NCBI GenBank assembly: GCA_900753095.1 | Contig: CAADXT010000040.1 | Span: 1-19,093, forward strand | DNA length: 19,093 bases | Reading direction: 5' to 3' | Source: Eggerthellaceae bacterium | Lineage (GTDB): Bacteria; Actinomycetota; Coriobacteriia; Coriobacteriales; Eggerthellaceae | Shown here: positions 13,945 to 19,093 of the stretch, piece by piece | Layout of the letters: every line of letters starts with the position of its first letter | Numbering within the stretch: the first letter of the stretch is position 1 | Translations under genes and position numbers: made by a program | Notes under the pieces: generated by a model | The model's input: the letters and a program-made list of their open reading frames with translations, nothing else | The model's database searches: none | What the model was told of the DNA's origin: nothing

Positions 13945-15085
13945 CGTGCTGGTAAACCGTCGTAACATCAATTCCTACAAGTGGAATGTGGCGGAAGACG
14001 AAATTCCTCTGTGGGTTGCCGATATGGATTTTCCCACGGCTCCTGCGGTGCGCAAGGCAATGGAGCGTAGGGCGGCCCATGGAGTGTTCGGCTATGCCGA
14101 TGTGCCCGATGAGTGGTACGGGGCGTATTGCGGTTGGTGGCAGCGCCGCCATGGGTTTGCCCTGCAACCCGAATGGCTTAACTTCGCTTCGGGTGCGGTG
14201 CCGGCGCTTTCCAGCTTGGTGCGGAGGCTTACCCTGCCGGCCGAAAAGGTGCTTATCCAAACGCCGGTGTACAACATCTTCTTCAATTCGGTGGTGAACA
14301 ACGGCCGCGTGGTGGAGGAGGCGCCGCTTACGTATAGCGAGGGGTCCTATTCTATCGATTTCGCTGACCTTGAGCAGTGCTTGGCCGACCCGCAGGTAAC
14401 CATGATGGTGCTGTGCAATCCCCATAACCCAGTGGGGCGCATTTGGAGTGCAGAAGAGCTGGCGAAGGTGGGCGAGCTCTGCGCAAGGCACGGGGTAGTG
14501 GTGGTGTCCGATGAGGTGCACTGCGACCTTACTGCACCAGGCACCTCGTATATTCCGTTTGCATCGGTTTCCGAAACGTGTCGCATGAATAGCGTTTCGC
14601 TTATGGCGCCCAGCAAGGCGTTCAATATCGCAGGCATCCAAACCTCGGCGGTTTGCGTGCCGAACGAGCATCTGCGTACACGGGTAGTGCGCGGCCTGAA
14701 CAACGATGAGGTTGCCGAGCCTAACGCGTTTGCCGTGGATGCGGCGGTGGCGGCCTTCAACGAAGGTGCTGAATGGCTCGATGCCCTGCGCGGGTATCTA
14801 TGGGAAAACCGTGCGTATATGGAGCAGCGGTTGGGGCAGGTGCCAGGCGTTTCGGTGGTGCATGGCGAGGCAACGTATTTGCTGTGGGTTGATTGCCGTG
14901 GTTTGGTCAAGGGTGCACACGGCTTATGCCGCGAGATCCGTGAGAAGGCGGGCGTGGTGCTGAGCAACGGCCGCAGCTACGGTGCGGCAGGGGAAGGCTT
15001 CCTGCGCATCAACCTTGCATGCCCGCGTAGCTTGCTGGAGGAAGCGGTGGAGCGGATGCTTCCCGTTCTTCGCTCAAGGGATTGA
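13925..15085 (+). CDS. patB: PatB/MalY-type PLP-dependent C-S beta-lyase
   Basis: Fold-type I PLP enzyme of the cystathionine beta-lyase/cysteine-S-conjugate lyase group. It likely cleaves C-S bonds in cystathionine or related thioethers, giving pyruvate, ammonia and a thiol; some relatives act as aminotransferases or regulators. At 386 residues it has family length. WVADMDFPTAP (30-40) is the group signature; CNPHNPVGR (164-172), SDEVH (195-199) and the PLP Lys231 in APSKAFNIAG are intact. The ATG at 13925 is chosen over the TTG at 13901 because AGGAGG ends 4 nt before it. A short ORF with its own strong ribosome-binding site overlaps the start. A terminator shared with the convergent tetR gene follows. 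Confidence 0.92.
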   Translation: MEEFDFSVLVNRRNINSYKWNVAEDEIPLWVADMDFPTAPAVRKAMERRAAHGVFGYADVPDEWYGAYCGWWQRRHGFALQPEWLNFASGAVPALSSLVRRLTLPAEKVLIQTPVYNIFFNSVVNNGRVVEEAPLTYSEGSYSIDFADLEQCLADPQVTMMVLCNPHNPVGRIWSAEELAKVGELCARHGVVVVSDEVHCDLTAPGTSYIPFASVSETCRMNSVSLMAPSKAFNIAGIQTSAVCVPNEHLRTRVVRGLNNDEVAEPNAFAVDAAVAAFNEGAEWLDALRGYLWENRAYMEQRLGQVPGVSVVHGEATYLLWVDCRGLVKGAHGLCREIREKAGVVLSNGRSYGAAGEGFLRINLACPRSLLEEAVERMLPVLRSRD

Positions 15086-15089
15086 GTTT

Positions 15090-15125
15090 AAACGCCGCTC
15101 TTTTTCAAGGGCGGCGTTTCTATTT
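15090..15125. terminator. Terminator shared by patB and the tetR gene
   Basis: AAACGCCGC (15090-15098) pairs with GCGGCGTTT (15111-15119) around a 12-nt T-rich loop, 4 nt after the patB stop and abutting the tetR stop. TTTCTATTT follows on the plus strand; on the minus strand only a weak T-rich tail is present. Confidence 0.75.
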
Positions 15126-15689
15126 GCGCAGGCTCGCTTCGCTGCTGGTGAGGTTTTGCGCCATTTCCGAAAGGCGCTTTGGGGAGAGGTGCTTGCCTTC
15201 TGCAACCCATTGGCGGTACATGTTCACGGTAGTGGATGCGGCGAACATCAGCACAAGCGATATCTCTGCTGCGGAGAGCCTTCCGAATTTGCGGGTGTTG
15301 ATGCGGTCGAGCTCGGTTGCATGGCTTACGATGTCGCGGCTGATTTTCTCGGAGCCAAGGCCGCAGAAGATGCATTCCGTTGTTGCGTCCGCATTGCCCC
15401 TATCGCACATGAACACCATGAGCTGGCGAACGAATTCGGCGGTGTGCTCGGGCAGGACAAGGCCTTCGGTTTCAGCGAAGAATTCGGAAACCAGCGCATC
15501 AAGGTACTCCTGAGCCAAAGCTTCCAGCGTGGGGTAGTGGCGGTAGAACGTCTTCTTGCCAATGCGAGCCTCGCGGCACAGCTCGGCAACGGTGAGCTTG
15601 GCTAGGGGCTGTTTCTTGGTAAGCGCCTCGAAGGAGGAATGAATGGCTTCACGGGTTTTGATGATGCGCAAATCGGTTTCGTTGGCCAT
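15120..15689 (-). CDS. TetR/AcrR family transcriptional regulator
   Basis: A 189-residue one-component DNA-binding regulator. The N-terminal HTH (about 10-60) has the family pattern: IHSSFEALTKK, LTVAELCREARIGKKTFYRHYPTLEAL. The C-terminal ligand/dimer domain contains CDRGNADATTECIFCGLG, with two Cys, and a hydrophobic ISLVLMFAASTTVNMY helix. GAAGGAG is 5 nt upstream of the ATG. It has its own promoter (ACGACA-17-TATTAT on the minus strand). The gene is convergent with patB, so patB is not an obvious target; the ligand and target are unknown. Confidence 0.9.
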   Translation of the reverse strand: MANETDLRIIKTREAIHSSFEALTKKQPLAKLTVAELCREARIGKKTFYRHYPTLEALAQEYLDALVSEFFAETEGLVLPEHTAEFVRQLMVFMCDRGNADATTECIFCGLGSEKISRDIVSHATELDRINTRKFGRLSAAEISLVLMFAASTTVNMYRQWVAEGKHLSPKRLSEMAQNLTSSEASLRK

Positions 15690-15722
15690 GCTGCTCCTTC
15701 AGTTTGGATGATTACCTTGTTG

Positions 15723-15751
15723 ATAATAGCGGAACAGCTCGAAGGTGTCGT
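15723..15751 (-). promoter_or_regulatory. tetR promoter
   Basis: On the minus strand ACGACA (15746-15751) and TATTAT (15723-15728) are 17 nt apart, 34 nt before the ATG. No long palindrome overlaps it, so autoregulation is not evident. Confidence 0.5.
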
Positions 15752-16008
15752 ATGCTACCCAATAAATACCCTAGAATGACCTTTTACACGCAAGTGTTAT
15801 AACTACGGAAAACACCAGGCAATCGCTTAGACACCGTGCTGTTGCTCTGGTTTGCTTGCTGCAAGCTGGTTAAACGGGCATGTTTTTTGTTGGACTGGTG
15901 AAACAAATGGGCTGCCTGCTTTTTGCGCAAAGCGGGCAGCCCATGTTTCTTGGCGGGATGCGGGGGCACCTCAGCGGTCGCCGAGCTGCCGTTGGGGGGG
16001 GGTCTCCT
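15752..16008. other. Gap between tetR and the XRE-aminotransferase gene
   Basis: The whole tetR to aminotransferase gap is 15690-16008. There is no gene. It contains the palindrome GCTTGC-T-GCAAGC (15854-15866), the terminator at 15909-15942, and a run of nine G at 15994-16002 just outside the aminotransferase stop. The run is non-coding and has no visible role. Confidence 0.5.
15903..15942 (-). terminator. Terminator of the XRE-aminotransferase gene
   Basis: GGGCTGCCTGCTTT (15909-15922) pairs with AAAGCGGGCAGCCC (15929-15942), with one T-G pair, around TTGCGC. On the minus strand ATTTGTTT follows the 14-bp stem. It lies about 65 nt after the stop. Confidence 0.75.
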
Positions 16009-17622
16009 TTATGCCTGGCGGTAATGGTGAAGGAAGTCATCGAGGTTCGTCATGCACTCACTGAGCACCTCGATGCGGGGCAGGTACACCACGCGGAAAT
16101 GGTCGGGCTGGTCCCAGTTGAAGCCCTTGCCCGGTACCAGCAGGATCTTCTTCTCGTGCAGAAGGTCGAGTGCGAACTGCTCGTCGTTGGTGATGTTGAA
16201 CTTCTTGGTGTCGATCTTCGGGAAGATGTAGAAACCGCCCTTGGGCTTCACTGCGGTGATGCCGTCGATGCTGTTAAGCGCGTTGTACACATATTCACGC
16301 TGCTCGTACACGCGGCCGCCGGGAACCACGTAGCTCTGCACGCTCTGATGCCCCCATAAAGCCGTTTGGACGATGCTCTGCGCGGGCACGTTCGAGCAGA
16401 GGCGCATGTTCGAGAGCATGTCCAGGCCCAAGATGAAGTCGCGGGCGCAAGCGCGGTTGCCTGAGAGCACCATCCAGCCAATGCGGTAGCCGGCGATCAT
16501 ATGGCTTTTCGAGAGGCCGCTGAACGTGATGCAGAACAGGTCGGGTGCCATGCTGGCGATGGAAACATGCTCTTCGCCGTCGAACACCAAGCGGTCGTAG
16601 ATCTCGTCCGAGAAGATCATCAGCTGATGCTTGCGTGCCACCTCGACGATCTCCTGCAGCACCTCGCGTGGGTACAGGGCACCCGTGGGGTTGTTGGGGT
16701 TGATGATGACGATGGCCTTGGTACGCGGCGTGATCTTGCTCTCGATGTCCTGGATGTCGGGGTACCACTCAGCCTGCTCGTCGCAGATGTAATGCACGGG
16801 GTTGCCGCCTGCCAGGGTGGCGCATGCCGTCCACAGCGGGTAGTCGGGGCTGGGAATGAGGATCTCGTCGCCGTTGTCGAGCAGGGCCTGCATGCACAGG
16901 TTGATGAGCTCGCTTACGCCGTTGCCGGTGTAGATGCAGTCCATGTCGACGTTGGGAAGGCCCTTGATCTGCGAGTACTGCATGATGGCCTTGCGGGCGC
17001 TGAAGAGGCCCTTCGAATCACTGTAGCCTTCGCAGTCGGGAAGCTGATGGCGCATATCCTGCACAACTTCGTCGGGGGTGCGGAAGCCGAAGGGGGCTGG
17101 ATTGCCGATATTGAGCTTCAGGATGCGCGTGCCCTGGCGCTCCATGCGCGCCGCTTCGTCCACAACGGGGCCGCGTACGTCGTACAGAACGTTGTCGAGC
17201 TTGGAGGATTTCTTGAATTGGCGCATGGGCGCGCTCCCTTCGGTGGTGGCGGTGGCGAGTGGACGGTGTGCTGGGGCTTCTTTTCCGGCGCCGGTTTCGG
17301 CGGGCGCGTTGATTGCTTTTGCGGCCTCGGCGGGTTGGGGTGAAGCGGGTGCGCTTGCGAAGCGCGGCGTTTTTGCGGCGGGGCCTTCCTGCAATGTGCT
17401 CTCTGCGCCGTTGGAAAGCCATTCGGGCGTAACGCCGAGGGTTTCGGCGAGCTCTGCCATCACGTCGGGGCGGGGGATGGTTTTTCCGCTCACATATTGG
17501 CTTACCTGGCTTTTGCCAAGCTTGTAGCCCAGGGCTTCAGCGGCATGGATGAGGTCGGCTTGCTTCATGTGCGTGTTGCCCATGGCGGTTTTGAGCCGAT
17601 CGGAAAACGTCTGCTGCGCCAC
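16009..17622 (-). CDS. XRE-type HTH fused to AlaA-like alanine aminotransferase
   Basis: A 537-residue fusion. Residues about 7-71 form a Cro/C1-type helix-turn-helix (KQADLIHAAEALG, KSQVSQYVSGKTIPRPDVM, LAETLGVTPEWLS). Residues 72-132 are an Ala/Pro/Glu-rich linker. From Met133 the protein matches E. coli AlaA from its first residue (KSSKLDNVLYDVRGP), which makes L-alanine from pyruvate and glutamate. The site looks complete: NIGNPAPFGF, NPNNPTG (308-314), SDEIY (338-342), PLP Lys372 in SGLSKSH. The start is GTG with AGGAGG 4 nt upstream. AAGGGAG sits 7 nt before the Met133 codon. Upstream lie seven GTTCAA/TTGAAC sites. It is probably an autoregulated enzyme-regulator, convergent in design with MocR proteins; alanine response is inference. 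Confidence 0.9.
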   Translation of the reverse strand: MAQQTFSDRLKTAMGNTHMKQADLIHAAEALGYKLGKSQVSQYVSGKTIPRPDVMAELAETLGVTPEWLSNGAESTLQEGPAAKTPRFASAPASPQPAEAAKAINAPAETGAGKEAPAHRPLATATTEGSAPMRQFKKSSKLDNVLYDVRGPVVDEAARMERQGTRILKLNIGNPAPFGFRTPDEVVQDMRHQLPDCEGYSDSKGLFSARKAIMQYSQIKGLPNVDMDCIYTGNGVSELINLCMQALLDNGDEILIPSPDYPLWTACATLAGGNPVHYICDEQAEWYPDIQDIESKITPRTKAIVIINPNNPTGALYPREVLQEIVEVARKHQLMIFSDEIYDRLVFDGEEHVSIASMAPDLFCITFSGLSKSHMIAGYRIGWMVLSGNRACARDFILGLDMLSNMRLCSNVPAQSIVQTALWGHQSVQSYVVPGGRVYEQREYVYNALNSIDGITAVKPKGGFYIFPKIDTKKFNITNDEQFALDLLHEKKILLVPGKGFNWDQPDHFRVVYLPRIEVLSECMTNLDDFLHHYRQA

Positions 17623-17635
17623 ACTGCCTCCTTTA

Positions 17636-17754
17636 GTTCAAATTTACCTTGAACTTCATTTGGTTCAAAGATTAAGTTCAATTTATTGGAGCATAGCACG
17701 TTATAAATTGAACTAGTGAGTAATTCGGCAAAAAATTGAACCCTAGAATTGAAC
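17636..17754 (-). promoter_or_regulatory. Cluster of seven GTTCAA/TTGAAC operator-like sites
   Basis: GTTCAA at 17636, 17663 and 17676; TTGAAC at 17649, 17708, 17736 and 17749. Neighbours are mostly 13-14 nt apart (17636/17649/17663/17676 and 17736/17749). Several are extended to AAATTGAAC. They begin 14 nt before the GTG of the XRE-aminotransferase gene. A promoter with TTGAAC as -35 and TAAATT as -10 can be drawn across the first three sites, but is not certain. They are likely binding sites of the fused HTH (inference). Confidence 0.65.
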
Positions 17755-17807
17755 GTGCTCAAGCAGCGCGACATAAACGAAGTAGCTGCAAAGCCAAGCG
17801 CGGGCAA

Positions 17808-17840
17808 CAAAAAAGCGGATGGGGTAAAACCATCCACTTT
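17808..17840 (-). terminator. Terminator of acpP
   Basis: GGATGG (17817-17822) pairs with CCATCC (17830-17835), with an outer AAAG/CTTT; on the minus strand a T-run follows (A-run 17809-17814 on plus). It lies about 90 nt after the acpP stop and insulates the operator cluster. Confidence 0.85.
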
Positions 17841-17927
17841 GATGCTGCGAAGTGCATGTGGGGCGTGTCCAAAAAGCTTCTCTTGATACTCGAAGAGAAC
17901 GCTCCCTTCAGATGCCCTTTGAGCGCT

Positions 17928-18152
17928 TTATTTCTGCAGACCTTCGATGTAGTTCACCAGGTCGCCTACCGTCTCAAGGCCCTCGGGCTCGCCGAACTCA
18001 ACGCCGCACTCGTCTTCCAGGTCGCAGATGAGCTCTACCATGTCCAGGGAATCGATGCCCAGGGAATCGAAGGTGGAGTCTTCGGAAACCTGCTCGGGCT
18101 CGATGTCGAGATTGTCATGCAGCAGGGTGGTAATGGTGTTCATGATATCCAT
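17928..18152 (-). CDS. acpP: Acyl carrier protein
   Basis: Small acidic carrier (74 residues) that holds growing acyl chains on 4'-phosphopantetheine in type II fatty acid synthesis; cytosolic. The attachment site is Ser35 in LGIDSLDMVEL, and helix I and III positions fit. The protein is strongly acidic, as expected. AAAGGA lies 9 nt before the ATG at 18152; an ATG three codons later is an alternative. It stands alone, with its own -10 (TACAAT on the minus strand, 18190-18195) and terminator; no fab genes are adjacent, so it may be the housekeeping ACP or a second, specialised copy. Confidence 0.93.
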   Translation of the reverse strand: MDIMNTITTLLHDNLDIEPEQVSEDSTFDSLGIDSLDMVELICDLEDECGVEFGEPEGLETVGDLVNYIEGLQK

Positions 18153-18189
18153 GAGATAAGTCCTTTCTTATGCGGTAAAACGCGAGGAC

Positions 18190-18195
18190 ATTGTA
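18190..18195 (-). promoter_or_regulatory. acpP -10 box
   Basis: TACAAT on the minus strand, 37 nt before the acpP ATG. The -35 region 17 nt upstream (CTGGCC) is weak. The divergent gene at 18297 shares this 144-nt spacer; TAAGAT at 18272-18277 is its only -10 candidate. Confidence 0.45.
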
Positions 18196-18296
18196 CCTGA
18201 TTTCCGATTGGAGGCCAGCAGCGTACAGGATATGCAGAGAAAGCGCGCGTAATGGCACCGTGCCTTTTGGGTAAGATGAATGAAAAGGAGGGGACC

Positions 18297-19093
18297 GTGA
18301 TCTATTTCGACAATGCCGCAACCACTATGCAGAAACCGCCCGAAGTTGCCGAGGCAGTGCTACGTGCAATGACATCGTTTGGAGGGGCGGGTCGTGGCGT
18401 GCACCCGGCCTCGCTTGCGGCGGGCAGGGCCGTGTTCGATGCCCGGACTGAAATCGCGCGATTGCTCGGCGCTCCTTCGCCCTCGTGCGTGTCCTTTACC
18501 CTGAATGCCACCATGGCCTTGAACATAGCTTTGCAGGGTTTGGCTGAGCCGGGCTCAACGTTGGTTACCACAGCCGCTTCGCACAACTCGGTGCTGCGTC
18601 CCCTGTTCAAGCTTCGCGATGAACGGGGCTGCACGGTTCGAATTGCTCCGATAAACCCTGATGGCGGCCTTGATTTTGCTGCCTATGAGCGTCTTCTTGC
18701 CGAAGGCAGCGTGCGCTACGTTGTTGCGACGCATGCCTCTAACCTTACAGGGGACGTTTATAACGTGACCCGCATGGCGGCGCTGGCCCATGAGTATGGT
18801 GCGCTCTTCATTCTCGATGCTGCCCAAACGGCGGGGGCCATCCCCTTGTCCCAGCAGGAGGTTGGTGCCGATGTGGTGTGCTTCACTGGGCACAAAGGCC
18901 TGTTTGGCCCGCAGGGCACCGGAGGCTTATGCGTTCTCCCGTCTGTTGACGTCCCTCCGCTTGTTGAGGGAGGCTCGGGGACGTATACGTTCAATGAGAG
19001 GCATCCACGTTTCATGCCGGAGGCTCTTGAAGCCGGTACGGTAAACGCCCATGGGTTGGCTGGCTTGGCGGCGGGTGCCGGCTTTGTCGAGAA
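18297..19093 (+). CDS. Class V aminotransferase, cysteine-desulfurase family (5' part)
   Basis: The frame is open from GTG 18297 to the window edge (265 codons), so the C-terminus is missing. It is a fold-type I PLP enzyme of the cysteine desulfurase family resembling the TIGR01977 group. Visible are IYFDNAATT at the start, an RGVHPASLAAGRAVFDAR segment, ASHNSVLRPL (94-103) with PLP-stacking His96, LDAAQTAG with Asp174, and TGHKGLFGPQGTGGL with PLP Lys200. The catalytic Cys of desulfurases would lie beyond the window. AAAAGGAGGGG lies just before the GTG. It is divergent from acpP. Sulfur or selenium mobilisation is likely, but the partner is not visible. Confidence 0.9.
   Translation, partial: MIYFDNAATTMQKPPEVAEAVLRAMTSFGGAGRGVHPASLAAGRAVFDARTEIARLLGAPSPSCVSFTLNATMALNIALQGLAEPGSTLVTTAASHNSVLRPLFKLRDERGCTVRIAPINPDGGLDFAAYERLLAEGSVRYVVATHASNLTGDVYNVTRMAALAHEYGALFILDAAQTAGAIPLSQQEVGADVVCFTGHKGLFGPQGTGGLCVLPSVDVPPLVEGGSGTYTFNERHPRFMPEALEAGTVNAHGLAGLAAGAGFVE

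Noticed and set aside
15120..15689. TetR regulator as the repressor of patB
   Set aside because: The genes are convergent, and no palindrome shared between their upstream regions is visible.
15994..16002. Run of nine G as a phase-variable tract
   Set aside because: It lies just outside the aminotransferase stop codon and not in a promoter spacer, so slippage would change no protein. It could also be a sequencing artefact.
1..19093. CRISPR arrays, tRNA genes, insertion sequences, prophage genes
   Set aside because: Looked for on both strands; no spaced direct repeats, GGTTCGAATCC-type T-arms with cloverleaf, transposase or phage motifs were found outside coding sequence.

Overview
This window looks like chromosome of an anaerobic, moderately GC-rich Actinomycetota, most likely Coriobacteriia (Eggerthellaceae-like). 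That placement is inference from gene content and codon usage; there is no rRNA or tRNA to anchor it. Everything is housekeeping or small accessory metabolism. I see no phage, insertion sequence, CRISPR or tRNA.

Layout. (1) 1-490: 3' end of a membrane protein gene. (2) 635-3846: leucine biosynthesis genes leuC and leuD, then leuB. leuB is separated from leuCD by 320 nt holding a T-box-like fold, a small ORF and a Rho-independent terminator. (3) 4208-7423: hisS and aspS. The gaps after leuB and after aspS each carry one copy of a related, strongly base-paired intergenic element. (4) 7850-9218: a HAD phosphatase gene and a DUF5662 gene, nearly touching. (5) 9516-10427 (minus): long-type serine acetyltransferase (cysE), divergent from a degV gene (10795-11631). 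(6) 11854-15085: a DUF2797-like gene with a Cys4 site, a DUF3737 gene, and a PatB/MalY C-S lyase gene preceded by a short overlapping upstream ORF. (7) 15120-15689 (minus): a TetR regulator convergent with patB. (8) 16009-17622 (minus): an XRE-type helix-turn-helix fused to a complete AlaA-like alanine aminotransferase. (9) 17928-18152 (minus): acyl carrier protein. (10) 18297-end: 5' part of a cysteine-desulfurase-family class V aminotransferase.

The most interesting object is the XRE-aminotransferase fusion. It resembles the MocR/GabR design (DNA-binding domain plus PLP aminotransferase) but uses an unrelated HTH family. Seven GTTCAA/TTGAAC hexamers lie within 120 nt upstream of its start, as expected of an autoregulatory operator cluster. 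The aminotransferase part begins at a Met with its own Shine-Dalgarno, so a free enzyme may also be made. The second most interesting signal is the pair of intergenic elements, whose outer helix shows compensatory base changes.

The genes touch branched-chain amino acid synthesis, His/Asp aminoacylation, sulfur amino acids (cysE, patB, desulfurase-like gene) and alanine. Apart from leuCD, hisS-aspS and the HAD/DUF5662 pair, most look like single-gene units with their own promoters and terminators.
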